From a bacterium BMS3Abin03 (lineage in GTDB: Bacteria > Bacteroidota > Ignavibacteria > Ignavibacteriales > Ignavibacteriaceae): a stretch of 59,530 nucleotides of DNA. Under the pieces are notes generated by a model that saw only the letters and a list, made by a program, of their open reading frames with translations, was not told the origin of the DNA and made no database searches. The position numbers and the translations under genes were made by a program. Shown piece after piece: positions 35,499 through 45,019 of the stretch. The stretch's first letter is position 1, and each line of letters opens with the position of its first letter. Location of the stretch: NCBI GenBank assembly GCA_022340715.1, contig JAJDNK010000296.1:1-59530 (forward strand), in the 5' to 3' direction.

Positions 35499-35873
35499 TT
35501 ATCTTCTTAAACACTTACCAATCGTAGACACCAACACATCTTTGCTAATGGGCTTTTCCAGGTAATCACAGGTTAAAGACATTAAAAAGTTTTTATCTGT
35601 CTCGGGTAAATCATAGGCTGTTATTATTATTACTGGCATATTGGGTAGGTTTAATTCACCCCTGATTTTTTCTAATACAATCCTGCCATCCATTTGTCCA
35701 CCCAAATTTATGTCAAGCAAAACTAGATTGAAATCATTCTTCTTAATTGATTCCAGAGCCTCTTCAGCACTACTAACAATAACTACATCGTAAAGATCCC
35801 TGATAGATACTTTAATTATAAGTTGTGTTTCAGTATTATCTTCAACAATTAATATTTTTTTCTTTTCAGACAC
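35499..35873 (-). CDS. Single-domain response regulator (CheY-like receiver)
   Basis: A lone receiver domain of 124 aa. Acidic pocket E11/D12, phospho-acceptor D54 (LVLLDINLGGQ), T85 (IIITAYD) and K107 (YLEKPIS) are all present. The INLGGQMDG block resembles that of the receiver at the end of the 1179-aa protein (INLQGEYNG), hinting at a shared origin or shared partner. The start codon is GTG. No output domain follows, so it works by protein contact or phosphorelay. Confidence 0.93.
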   Translation of the reverse strand: MSEKKKILIVEDNTETQLIIKVSIRDLYDVVIVSSAEEALESIKKNDFNLVLLDINLGGQMDGRIVLEKIRGELNLPNMPVIIITAYDLPETDKNFLMSLTCDYLEKPISKDVLVSTIGKCLRR

Positions 35874-35926
35874 GGATTGTAAGACAAATAAAAGAACAAT
35901 TGATTTTTATAAAAAAGAATCCGGAA

Positions 35927-36553
35927 TTATTTTTTCTTATTATCAAAATTTGTTTTAAATACTATATCCCATGTTGGTGAACTTACACCAAAACCTTTGT
36001 ATTCATCCTGGTAATGATGAAGCATATGATGATTTTTTATAGCCAGCCAAAATTTACTATGCATATTAAAATGATGAATTGCATAATGTGAAATATCATA
36101 AACCAGATAACCGGCAATAAATCCGATATAAAATGGTGTAACTGGGGCTTCACCAAGTATAGCACGGAAAATAAGGTAAAATATTACTGCAAGTGGTATG
36201 CTAACTGAAGGAGGCATTACAAGTCTTTTGGAATCATTAGGATAATCGTGATGAACACCATGAAAAATAAATGATAATCGTTTTCCAAAATTCGATTTGG
36301 CTTTAAAGTGAAAAAGGAATCTGTGAAGCATATATTCCGTTAAACTCCACACGGCAATACCAACAATTATCCATCCAACTACATTAAAAAACGGAATTGA
36401 ATAAATAGCAATAGTAAGATAAAACAAATATCCAATCACAGGTATATATATATAAAGTGGAACAGTAAAATGCACTTTTGAGAACGTTTCCAAAAAATCA
36501 CTCTCAAACATTCTTGCTGTTTCGTCTTTGTTCGATACATAATTTTTTGCCAT
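35927..36553 (-). CDS. Fatty acid hydroxylase (sterol desaturase superfamily)
   Basis: Di-iron membrane oxygenase of 208 aa, probably hydroxylating fatty acyl chains. The histidine motifs are in order: LTEYMLHRFLFHF (HxxxxH), HGVHHDYP, HYAIHHFNMHS and NHHMLHHYQDEYKGFGVS. About four membrane helices (residues 33-75 and 118-160). It most resembles fatty acid 2-hydroxylase-type (FA2H/Scs7) proteins; the N-terminal cytochrome b5 domain of the eukaryotic form is absent, as usual in bacteria. Iron-ligand histidines appear complete. Its neighbours give no further hint. Confidence 0.87.
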   Translation of the reverse strand: MAKNYVSNKDETARMFESDFLETFSKVHFTVPLYIYIPVIGYLFYLTIAIYSIPFFNVVGWIIVGIAVWSLTEYMLHRFLFHFKAKSNFGKRLSFIFHGVHHDYPNDSKRLVMPPSVSIPLAVIFYLIFRAILGEAPVTPFYIGFIAGYLVYDISHYAIHHFNMHSKFWLAIKNHHMLHHYQDEYKGFGVSSPTWDIVFKTNFDNKKK

Positions 36554-36653
36554 AAAAGTTCCTTAATTTGTATATTTTCCGGGCTAAGTTAAGAATTATT
36601 TAATCAATAATAAATTATTATAAAAAAATATTGATACTGTAAAAATTGTGATT

Positions 36654-37691
36654 TTAGATCATATTTGATATTTTTTCCACGCCGATACCAGGCTGATCAC
36701 TTATTTTTATTCTCCCATCCTGATAGGTTAATCCCTTAAAATTATCATTCTTTATCAGTAACGGACCATCAAGATCAATCCAGTCTACTAAGGAGGCAAG
36801 ATTTACCGCTGCTGATACTGCACATGAAGTTTCAACCATACAACCCAACATAATTTTCAATTCTTCTGCCTTTGCTTTCATAATCATTTTAAAAGCTTCC
36901 CGCAATCCGGTGGATTTCATTAGTTTAATATTAATCCCCGAATAAATATCTTTTATTATTTCAAAATCATTCAAACGTTGAACAGATTCATCGGCTATAA
37001 TTGGTAAAGGTGAATTAGCAGTTAACCATGCAATATCATCAATTTGTTCTTTAGATAATGGTTGTTCAACTAAAAGAACATTTTTCCCTGCAAGCCATTC
37101 AATTATTCTTAAAGCTTCAGATTTATCTTTCCAACCTTGATTAACATCAACATATAATGGAAGTTCTGTTTTTGATCTGATGAGTTCAATTATTTCTTTA
37201 TCCCTCGATGAACCCAGTTTAACTTTCAGGAATTTAAAATCTCTAGCTTCATTTAATTTTTTATCAATCATTTCATCCGAATCGATTCCGATCGAATAAG
37301 AAGTAAACAAATTTTCAGGTTTACTTAAACTAAAATATTTATAAAGGGGTATATTTTTAATCTTGCAAACAAGGTCATGTAATGCAATATCTACCGCGGC
37401 TTTGGCTGCATTATTTCCTTCTTCGATAGAATCGATATAATTTAAGATTTCTTCTATTTGAAATGGTTCTTTGAATCCACTTAAATCTATCTTTGATAAA
37501 AAGAGGATCACACTTTCCTGGGTTTCTTCTAAATATGGAGGAAGTGATGCTTCACCATAACCTGTACTTCCGTTATATTTAAGTTCCGTCTGTACAGATG
37601 GGGTTATATTCCTTACGGAGGATGAAACTGCAAACGTGTGTTTTAGTTCGATTGTATATGGTTCAAAACTTAACTCTATTTTTTCAGACAT
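36654..37691 (-). CDS. Dipeptide epimerase (L-Ala-D/L-Glu epimerase-like, enolase superfamily)
   Basis: Enolase-superfamily enzyme of 345 aa. The barrel shows the base KxK in FLKVKLGSS, metal ligands D in VDVNQGW, E in LVEQPLS and D in IADESV, and the second base K in IKLMKSTG. The C-terminal MLGCMVETSC is typical of dipeptide epimerases. The likely role is recycling murein peptides or other dipeptides; exact specificity is uncertain in this family. The two Na+-coupled amino-acid transporters that follow divergently are consistent with peptide or amino-acid use. Confidence 0.88.
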   Translation of the reverse strand: MSEKIELSFEPYTIELKHTFAVSSSVRNITPSVQTELKYNGSTGYGEASLPPYLEETQESVILFLSKIDLSGFKEPFQIEEILNYIDSIEEGNNAAKAAVDIALHDLVCKIKNIPLYKYFSLSKPENLFTSYSIGIDSDEMIDKKLNEARDFKFLKVKLGSSRDKEIIELIRSKTELPLYVDVNQGWKDKSEALRIIEWLAGKNVLLVEQPLSKEQIDDIAWLTANSPLPIIADESVQRLNDFEIIKDIYSGINIKLMKSTGLREAFKMIMKAKAEELKIMLGCMVETSCAVSAAVNLASLVDWIDLDGPLLIKNDNFKGLTYQDGRIKISDQPGIGVEKISNMI

Positions 37692-37890
37692 TTATTTTTA
37701 TTGAATGAAGAAGTTATTCGGTAATATAACATGCATAGATCAAATTAAATGTATAGTGAATAAAAAATCTTATGCAACAATTTCATTCCTGCCTTAAAAT
37801 TGAAATTAAATATCTTAGTTGTAATTATCCAAAACAAATTATTAAATTGACAACCACTGAATCAGCAATAGTACAAACATCAGGAAATAT

Positions 37891-39276
37891 ATGGAAGCAC
37901 AAAGAGAAAGTTGGGGGTCGAAAACCGGTTTTATTTTAGCAGCTGCCGGTTCCGCTATTGGTCTTGGCAATATCTGGAAATTTCCTTACATAGCTGGTGA
38001 AAACGGGGGTGCCTCGTTTGTAATTGTTTACCTTATTTGTATTGCTGTTATAGGTTTTCCAGTTCTAATTGCAGAAATACTAATCGGTAGATCAACTCAA
38101 AGAAATCCTGTTGGTGCTTTTTTCAAACTAAGTGGTTCAAAATTCTGGGCTGGTGTTGGCGGTATGGGCATTGTAGGAGGATTCCTAATTTTATCATTCT
38201 ATGCAATTATAGCCGGCTGGTCCATCGGTTACATTGTTGAAGCCATAGATGGCAACTTTTTTAATTTTGTTGAGGAAACCGCCTCAGCTCAACACTTTTT
38301 AAATCTTGTTGGCAATGTATACTGGATACTCGGCTATTTCATTTTCTTTATGATGCTCACAACCGTAATTGTTTTCGCTGGAGTTAAGAAGGGAATAGAA
38401 AGAGGTAGTAAAATTATGATGCCTATTCTCTTTTTTCTCTTAATAATTTTAATGATACGCGGAATAACATTAAATGGCGCTGAAAAAGGATTGGAATTCT
38501 TATGGAATCCGGATTGGAGTAAAATCAATGCAAACACAATATTGATTGCACTTGGTCATGCATTTTTTACCCTTAGCTTAGGGATGGGCGCGATGCTAAC
38601 TTATGGTAGTTATATGTCGAAAAAAGATAATATAATCAGCTCTGCTTTTCAAATTGTTTTTCTTGATACTATTATAGCTTTAATTGCAGGTATAGCAATC
38701 TTTACAGCAGTATTTGCAACAGGTCTTAATCCACAAGCCGGTCCCGGACTTATATTCCATACACTTCCGAGTGTATTTATCAAAATGCCGGGAGGATATT
38801 TCTTTTCCATCTTATTTTTTATTCTTTTAACACTAGCTGCTCTAACTTCTTCGATTTCTTTGCTGGAAGTAGTTGTATCTTATTTTGTTGATGAACGTAA
38901 ATGGAAACGACATCATGCCGCAATAGTACTTGCTTTTTTTATCACTTTACTTGGAGTTCCAAGTGCTCTCTCATATAATGTATTATCTGATTTCACAATA
39001 GCAGGTAAAAATTTTTTCGATCTGGTTGATTTTATTGCATCAAATATTTTATTACCTCTTGGCGGCTTATTGATATCAGTATTTGTAGCCTGGAAATGGG
39101 GTTTTAAAAAAGTATTACCAAATCTCAGAGAGGGTGCGGAAAATCTTTTTGAAAAATATCCGTGGGTAATCAGTTTCTGGAAAATATTCTTGAAATACTT
39201 TTCCCCTATTCTGATCTTTCTGGTTTTTCTGAATTCAATTGGAATCTTAGATAAAATAATCGAACTGTTTTTCTAA
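37891..39276 (+). CDS. Sodium-dependent transporter, NSS/SNF family
   Basis: Na+-coupled amino-acid transporter of the LeuT type, 461 aa with 11-12 membrane helices. The unwound first helix reads GFILAAAGSAIGLGNIWKFPY, which carries Na+ and substrate ligands, and continues with GENGGASFVIVYL. The sixth-helix region is HAFFTLSLGMGAMLTYGSY. AGGA-like CAGGAA precedes the ATG. It is followed after 37 bp by an AGCS symporter gene, so the two form an operon. The substrate is probably a neutral amino acid; not fixed by sequence. Confidence 0.93.
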   Translation: MEAQRESWGSKTGFILAAAGSAIGLGNIWKFPYIAGENGGASFVIVYLICIAVIGFPVLIAEILIGRSTQRNPVGAFFKLSGSKFWAGVGGMGIVGGFLILSFYAIIAGWSIGYIVEAIDGNFFNFVEETASAQHFLNLVGNVYWILGYFIFFMMLTTVIVFAGVKKGIERGSKIMMPILFFLLIILMIRGITLNGAEKGLEFLWNPDWSKINANTILIALGHAFFTLSLGMGAMLTYGSYMSKKDNIISSAFQIVFLDTIIALIAGIAIFTAVFATGLNPQAGPGLIFHTLPSVFIKMPGGYFFSILFFILLTLAALTSSISLLEVVVSYFVDERKWKRHHAAIVLAFFITLLGVPSALSYNVLSDFTIAGKNFFDLVDFIASNILLPLGGLLISVFVAWKWGFKKVLPNLREGAENLFEKYPWVISFWKIFLKYFSPILIFLVFLNSIGILDKIIELFF

Positions 39277-39313
39277 AAAATAATTCTTCATAATAAATTT
39301 TAAAGAGAGGATA

Positions 39314-40906
39314 ATGAAAAAAAGTATTGCGGGAATAATCGGATTTAGTGTAATCATTATTATTTTGATTATAGGTGGTGTAACTTTCTTCGAATCAGTT
39401 TGGTCATTCCCGGGCAATTTTGATTTCTTCTCTTCTTTCCCCAGCAAAGACCTCCCTTTAGGTTTAATACCATTGATGGTAGTTGCATTAGTGGGAACCG
39501 GAATATTCGTATCTATAAAACTTGGTTTTCCTCAAATACGTTATTTATGGCATGGAATAAAGGTTACGCTCGGAAAATATGACGATCCGAATGATGAAGG
39601 GGATCTCAATCATTTCAGAGCTTTAACAACTGCGCTTTCGGCTACTGTTGGAATAGGAAATATTGCTGGTGTTGCAACAGCAATTTATTACGGTGGTCCC
39701 GGTGCCCTCTTCTGGATGTGGGTAACTGCATTCTTTGGAACTACTCTAAAATATGCCGAAGCTTCATTAGCTCTTAAATACAGAGATATAGATGAAAATG
39801 GTTATACCGAAGGTGGACCAATGTACACAATCGAAAAAGGTCTAGGAAAAAACTGGCGATGGCTGGCTGTTGCATTTGCCTGTTTTGCTATAATATGTTC
39901 GTTTGCAACCGGCAATGCAATTCAGTCTTTTACAGTTTCTGATCAAATATATTCCGAGGCTGTTCAGTTATTAGGTACAGGAAGTTTTCTAACAATAAAA
40001 CATCCCATCTGGGCCGGATTCGATTTATCTGTACAGCAGGTTATAAATGGATTAGTGTTAGCTGCTTTAGTCGGTGCCGTAATAATTGGAGGAATAAGAA
40101 GAATTGGACGTGTAACAAGTTTATTAGCACCATTTATGGCAGTACTTTATGTTGTAGCTGCAGGCCTTATTCTAGTTGCTAATATTTCTGGAATTGGTGA
40201 ATCCTTCAGATTGATATTTAGTTATGCTTTTAATCCGCCGGCTGAAATTGCAGGTGTCGGAAGCGGAACATTTCTTATCTTCTTAAACACAATGTTATGG
40301 GGAGTAAAAAGAGGTTTGTATTCAAATGAAGCCGGACAAGGAAGTGCTGCAATTGCACATTCAACAGCAAAAACAAGATATGCTATCCGTGAAGGAAGTG
40401 TTGCTATGTTGGGACCTTTCATTGATACAATTATCATTTGCAGTTTAACCGGATTGGTAATAATAATTACAGATGCCTGGCATCATACAGAGTTTTTCGT
40501 TAATAGAATCGATCCGAATTTTAGCGGTGAGTTACTTAATAGTAGCTTGTTGACTTCATTTGCTTTTAAAGAAGGACTTAGCTGGCTCACTGCTTTGGGT
40601 GATAAACTAATCACAATATCTGTTTTACTTTTTGCAGTTTCTACAGCGATTAGCTGGTCCTTTTATGGCGATAGAGCTGCAAACTATTTATTTGGTAAAA
40701 AAGCGTTATTACCATATAAATGGATTTATGTATTATTTGTATTTATCGGTGCAATTGCTCAGCTTGAAGCCGTATGGTCTTTCGGAGATGCTGCTTTAGG
40801 ATTTATGACCTTCCCCAATTTACTGGCTATAATCCTTCTTTCAACTACATTGAAGAAGATGACGAAGGAATATTTTTCAATAGAACATAAAGAATATGGA
40901 AAATAA
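39314..40906 (+). CDS. Sodium:alanine symporter family (AGCS) protein
   Basis: Na+/amino-acid symporter, 530 aa, about 10-11 membrane helices. The AGCS blocks are clear: RALTTALSATVGIGNIAGVA, GGPGALFWMWVTAFFGTTLKYAEASLA, EGGPMYTIEKGLG and later LYSNEAGQGSAAIAHSTAKT. An AGAGAG-type ribosome site precedes the ATG. The protein has a longer first loop (residues about 30-60) than many family members. A strong hairpin ends the transcript. Confidence 0.95.
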   Translation: MKKSIAGIIGFSVIIIILIIGGVTFFESVWSFPGNFDFFSSFPSKDLPLGLIPLMVVALVGTGIFVSIKLGFPQIRYLWHGIKVTLGKYDDPNDEGDLNHFRALTTALSATVGIGNIAGVATAIYYGGPGALFWMWVTAFFGTTLKYAEASLALKYRDIDENGYTEGGPMYTIEKGLGKNWRWLAVAFACFAIICSFATGNAIQSFTVSDQIYSEAVQLLGTGSFLTIKHPIWAGFDLSVQQVINGLVLAALVGAVIIGGIRRIGRVTSLLAPFMAVLYVVAAGLILVANISGIGESFRLIFSYAFNPPAEIAGVGSGTFLIFLNTMLWGVKRGLYSNEAGQGSAAIAHSTAKTRYAIREGSVAMLGPFIDTIIICSLTGLVIIITDAWHHTEFFVNRIDPNFSGELLNSSLLTSFAFKEGLSWLTALGDKLITISVLLFAVSTAISWSFYGDRAANYLFGKKALLPYKWIYVLFVFIGAIAQLEAVWSFGDAALGFMTFPNLLAIILLSTTLKKMTKEYFSIEHKEYGK

Positions 40907-40950
40907 AAAAAGATGATCTGTTTTTTATAATGAAACAAGATCATCTTTTT
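40907..40950. terminator. Bidirectional terminator between AGCS gene and PFK gene
   Basis: Perfect 13-bp arms AAAAAGATGATCT (40907-40919) and AGATCATCTTTTT (40938-40950) with an 18-base loop, just after the AGCS stop and 29 bp before the end of the convergent PFK gene. The A-run on one side and T-run on the other serve both directions. Confidence 0.85.
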
Positions 40951-40979
40951 AATATTAATTAAATTGAATTATCTATTAC

Positions 40980-42377
40980 CTAAGCAGGACTTATCTGTGG
41001 AGGTTTCTCCTGTGAATTATTATTCTTTACTTTCGCTTTACTTTTTTCCTGGCGATCATAAGCAGTATTTTTTTCATCGCTTGTTAACATTACTTTACCA
41101 TTTTTGATAGACTTATACATCATATCACTTTCAATTAAATAATAGAACTGCTTTTTGAACTCATCGATAGAAAGACCAGCTGTAGCAGCCAATTTTGCCA
41201 ATTCATGCGGATCATCAAAATCACCCTGATTTAACCGAAGCATATACTTTCTTGCTATATAAAAAGATTCTGAACTCGGATCTACCATTCGGACTTTGGT
41301 TCTGTTAGTTTCGGGATCAATTATATCCTGGAAATACAACGGGACAAATCTACCTGCCTGAATTGAAACCATCGCTCCGCTTCCACCGTCAAGTATAAAT
41401 TGTGCAGCGGAAAATCCAAGATCCCTGGTATATTCCATATCGTATGGAATGGGATCGGCACATCTTAATTCGTATCCAATATTTTTTGCTACAATTGTAC
41501 TTTTAATTCCAAATTCTTTAAGTCTTTGTTGAACTTTCATTTTCAGAATTTCACCAAAATTAACCTCTGCTATCCTGATATTGTCGTGAGCATCTCTTTC
41601 AATATCAACTAATTGTTCAAGATCATTTGGATTAAGGTGTTCGACCAATCCTTCAGCTAAGAGAACAACTCCATCAGATCTTCCGTAGCTTAATCTTTTT
41701 ATAATTGCTCCTACAAGAATATCGACAACGTGACCTAGTTTAATCTCTTTATCAGGAAATTCCTCAGGAATAAGTGATAGTGTTGCGCCGGTTGCTTTAC
41801 CGATACCTAATGCAAGATGACCGGCTTTTCTTCCCATTGTTACAACAAAATACCAGCGTGAGGTTGTTTGGGCATCCACCATTAGGTTTTTTACTACTTC
41901 AACACCGATATGCCTTGCGGTCTGGAATCCAAATGTAGGTATACCATGAGGCAGATCGAGATCATTATCAATTGTTTTAGGCACATGAACAACCTTGATT
42001 CTACCGGCAGCCATTTTATTTACTCGCAGAGCGCTATATGCAGTATCATCTCCACCGATTGTAATAAGCTTGTCAACATTCAATCTCAATAATGATGTAA
42101 CTGTATTTTCAAGATGCTTATCATTTTTAGTAGGATTAGCACGGGAAATTCCAATATAAGATCCACCACGGAAGTGAATCCGGCTTACATTGGCAATAGT
42201 TAATTCTTTTGTTTGTGATATATCGCCTTGCATTATCCATTTAAAGCCATCCTTAATACCGACTACTTCAACTCCCTCGACGGCAGCACGAATAGTAACG
42301 GCACCGATTACACTATTTATTCCCGGTGCAGGACCACCACCAACCAATATAGCTAATTTTTTAGGTGCAATAGACAT
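40980..42377 (-). CDS. pfp: 6-phosphofructokinase, probably pyrophosphate-dependent
   Basis: Glycolytic phosphofructokinase of 465 aa. Two positions that distinguish donors point to PPi: GGDD at 108-111 (D111 where ATP enzymes have Gly) and PKTIDND at 133-139 (K134 where ATP enzymes have Gly). Other blocks are GGGPAPGINSVIGA, MGRKAGHLALGIG and PEEFP. With PPi the reaction is reversible and could also run toward gluconeogenesis. The length fits the long-chain PPi-type rather than the 320-aa ATP form. The last 35 residues are Lys/Asn/Pro-rich and probably unstructured. Confidence 0.9.
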   Translation of the reverse strand: MSIAPKKLAILVGGGPAPGINSVIGAVTIRAAVEGVEVVGIKDGFKWIMQGDISQTKELTIANVSRIHFRGGSYIGISRANPTKNDKHLENTVTSLLRLNVDKLITIGGDDTAYSALRVNKMAAGRIKVVHVPKTIDNDLDLPHGIPTFGFQTARHIGVEVVKNLMVDAQTTSRWYFVVTMGRKAGHLALGIGKATGATLSLIPEEFPDKEIKLGHVVDILVGAIIKRLSYGRSDGVVLLAEGLVEHLNPNDLEQLVDIERDAHDNIRIAEVNFGEILKMKVQQRLKEFGIKSTIVAKNIGYELRCADPIPYDMEYTRDLGFSAAQFILDGGSGAMVSIQAGRFVPLYFQDIIDPETNRTKVRMVDPSSESFYIARKYMLRLNQGDFDDPHELAKLAATAGLSIDEFKKQFYYLIESDMMYKSIKNGKVMLTSDEKNTAYDRQEKSKAKVKNNNSQEKPPQISPA

Positions 42378-42420
42378 TTTTTAACTCCTTAAATAAACGG
42401 ATAATGTTAAAGTTAGATTT

Positions 42421-44607
42421 TTAATTTAGAATTTTCAGTTTAGCAAATTTCAGCATTAACTGTTTAACGTTATTTCCTTCAAAATGAACTTCTGCTTTCA
42501 GCATATCTCCCGAACCGGTCACATCGGTTACCTTTCCCAATCCAAACTTTTCATGCATAACCCTGCTTCCCGGTCGTACATCTTTATTCTCCTGATCAAA
42601 ATCTTCATAATCCACGGAATCAAAATACTCATAAAAAATTTCTTTCCTGGTTTTCCTGTTTGATTTTCTTCCGATTCCACCATTTACTTCGTGGATTGTT
42701 TCTGGGTCCAACTCATCTATAAATCTTGATCTATTCTGGTAAGCAACTTCGCCGAATCGGTAACGTGATCTTGCATGAGAAATATAAACTTTCTGTTCAG
42801 CACGTGTTAAACCAACATAGAATAATCTTCTTTCTTCTTCGACAGATGTATCTGAACTAAACCTGTTCGAAAGAGGAAATATTTCTTCTTCACAACCTGA
42901 GAGAAAAACAACCGGGAATTCTAATCCTTTGGCGTTATGCAATGTCATCAAAGTAACAGCATTTTTTGATTCCTCATACATATCCACACCGCTTATAAGC
43001 GATACTTCCTCTAAAAAATCTGCAAGTTTTGCTTTTTTATTTTCTTCCGAAAACTCGCTTAAAGCTGCAAGAAGCTGGTTAATATTTTCCATCCTTTGCA
43101 ATGATTCCTGTGTGTTTTCACCCTTAAATAATCTAATCAATCCTAATTCATCAACCAGCGCTCTTGAAAGTTCACCAACAGAAAGCTGGTCTTTTAAATC
43201 AATATATTTTTCAAGAAGAAGACGAAATCCCTTTACATTTTTTTGGATTCTTTCTTTTATTTCAATTACTTCAAAAACTCTTGCCATAGTCTGGAAAAGA
43301 CTTAAATCATGCTTCCTAGCAAATTCAATCATCCTGTTCACCGTCGTATTACCTATTCCCCTTTGTGGAAAGTTCATAATTCTCAACAAACTTTCTTCAT
43401 CATTCTGATTTACGATAACTCTCAGGTATGCAATTACATCTTTTACTTCTTTTCTTCTATAAAATTCAATTCCACCCAGAATCACATAGGGTAATTTTTC
43501 TTTTCTAAAAATATCTTCAAGTACACGTGATTGAGCATTCGTCCTATATAAAACCGTGAAATCATTAAGACTTAATTTCTTCTTACTAATTTCTTTCTTT
43601 ATAAATTTTGCTATCTGGTGCGCTTCATCTTTTTCATCTGCACATTTAACAACCATCAGTTTTTCACCATTATCATTTTCAGTCCAAAGAGTTTTAACAA
43701 GCTGGTTTTTATTATTTTTAATAACTGAATCAGCAGCACTAAGAATTGTTTTTGTTGATCTGTAATTTTGCTCAAGTCTGAAAACTTTATGTCTTGGATA
43801 ATCTTTTTCAAAATGAAGCATATTATCCAGAGTAGCACCTCTCCAGCTATAAATGCTTTGAGCATCATCTCCAACAACGGAAATTTTACAGGTTCGGGAA
43901 ACGAGAAGTTTTAATAATTCATATTGAGCTTTGTTAGTATCCTGAAATTCATCTACAAGGATATAACTGAATTTCTTTTTATACTTTTGAAGAACAGTAG
44001 GTTTATTGTTAAATAACTCAATAGGTTGAAGCAGAAGATCATCAAAATCCATTGCATTATTAGCTAAAAGCCTTTTCTGATATTCCTCAAAAATGTCTGC
44101 AATTTTTTCATCAACGAACGAATGGATATGCTTTTTCCTGAATTCTTCCGGCATAACCATATGATTTTTCATAAAGCTGATTCTGTGTCTTATTGTATTC
44201 GCTGTAACACCTTCAATATCAATATCAAAATTGTTGATGATATTATTTACTAGAGATAATGAATCCTCAGTATCATAGATGGAATAATTGCTTCGAAAAG
44301 GTGTGTGTTTAGCTTCAATTCTAAGAAGTCTTGAAAAGATAGAATGAAATGTCCCCATCCATAGGTTTTCTGCCTTCTTTCCAATAAGCTCACGAATTCT
44401 GTCTTTCATTTCGTTTGCTGCTTTATTCGTGAAGGTGAGAGCAAGGATGGAATCAGGTTTGTATTTCGCTTTCGATAATAAATAAGCTATTTTATACGTT
44501 AAAACGCGTGTTTTCCCCGATCCTGCGCCAGCAACTATCATTTGCGGAGAACCTACATACTCTACTGCGGCACGTTGATCTTCGTTTAAATTATTTAAAT
44601 CTAACAT
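42421..44607 (-). CDS. ATP-dependent DNA helicase UvrD/PcrA
   Basis: Superfamily 1A 3'-5' helicase of 728 aa from the ATG at 44607, which starts with LNEDQRAAVEYV; an ATG 14 codons earlier is less likely. Motifs: Walker A AGAGSGKTRVL, Ia LTFTNKAANEMKDRI, II VDEFQDTNKAQY, III VGDDAQSIYSWRGA, IV VFRLEQNYRST, V MTLHNAKGLEFPVVFLSG and VI EERRLFYVGLTRAEQ. A C-terminal Tudor-like domain (VMHEKFGLGKVTDV) is typical for PcrA/UvrD and binds RNA polymerase in relatives. Roles: nucleotide excision and mismatch repair, clearing of transcription-replication conflicts. Confidence 0.96.
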   Translation of the reverse strand: MLDLNNLNEDQRAAVEYVGSPQMIVAGAGSGKTRVLTYKIAYLLSKAKYKPDSILALTFTNKAANEMKDRIRELIGKKAENLWMGTFHSIFSRLLRIEAKHTPFRSNYSIYDTEDSLSLVNNIINNFDIDIEGVTANTIRHRISFMKNHMVMPEEFRKKHIHSFVDEKIADIFEEYQKRLLANNAMDFDDLLLQPIELFNNKPTVLQKYKKKFSYILVDEFQDTNKAQYELLKLLVSRTCKISVVGDDAQSIYSWRGATLDNMLHFEKDYPRHKVFRLEQNYRSTKTILSAADSVIKNNKNQLVKTLWTENDNGEKLMVVKCADEKDEAHQIAKFIKKEISKKKLSLNDFTVLYRTNAQSRVLEDIFRKEKLPYVILGGIEFYRRKEVKDVIAYLRVIVNQNDEESLLRIMNFPQRGIGNTTVNRMIEFARKHDLSLFQTMARVFEVIEIKERIQKNVKGFRLLLEKYIDLKDQLSVGELSRALVDELGLIRLFKGENTQESLQRMENINQLLAALSEFSEENKKAKLADFLEEVSLISGVDMYEESKNAVTLMTLHNAKGLEFPVVFLSGCEEEIFPLSNRFSSDTSVEEERRLFYVGLTRAEQKVYISHARSRYRFGEVAYQNRSRFIDELDPETIHEVNGGIGRKSNRKTRKEIFYEYFDSVDYEDFDQENKDVRPGSRVMHEKFGLGKVTDVTGSGDMLKAEVHFEGNNVKQLMLKFAKLKILN

Positions 44608-45019
44608 ATTTCCTGTAATAATTAATACTGTTGAGAAAAGAGTCTGCAAATATAAATAATTGGAGTTCGAATATAAAGTGAATTAGCTGGTGTAATTTGA
44701 TTATTTCGAATTCATTAAAGGAAATATTCTCATTTACACCTACACACTACAGTAATTATCGGAATTAAAATAAAAAACCTCTGAATCGACAATGTGACCC
44801 AGAGGTTAAGGAGAGAACATATGATGCTTGATTACTCTAATCTGTTTTAATTGCCAGATCAGGTAATTTTTGTACAGGAGAATCGCACTCACTGTAAACT
44901 TTCAATTCCTGTGCCAACAACAAAAGTTGCCTTTAGACCTCTATTTATCTTCTGAAGTTAATGCCTGGACAGAAAATGCATTATTGTGAGATGGCTGCCA
45001 CAATTATGAGAAATCCAAA
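44608..45019. other. 412-bp intergenic region with a hairpin, function unclear
   Basis: No convincing gene. It carries a hairpin with perfect 8-bp arms AACCTCTG (44776-44783) and CAGAGGTT (44800-44807); on the minus strand it is followed by a T-run and would terminate a leftward transcript, although no leftward gene is seen in 44808-45019. On the plus strand AAGGAG stands 8 bases before ATGATG (44821), which opens a 9-codon reading frame (MMLDYSNLF). A small RNA or leader peptide is possible. The uvrD promoter must also lie here. Confidence 0.45.

Noticed and set aside
37847..37877. Promoter TTGACA with TACAAA before the NSS transporter gene
   Set aside because: The spacer is 19 bp and the -10-like box ends only 13 bp before the ATG; too weak to annotate.
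44608..45019. tRNA, RNase P, SRP RNA or riboswitch in the gap beside uvrD
   Set aside because: None of their conserved cores could be found by eye on either strand.
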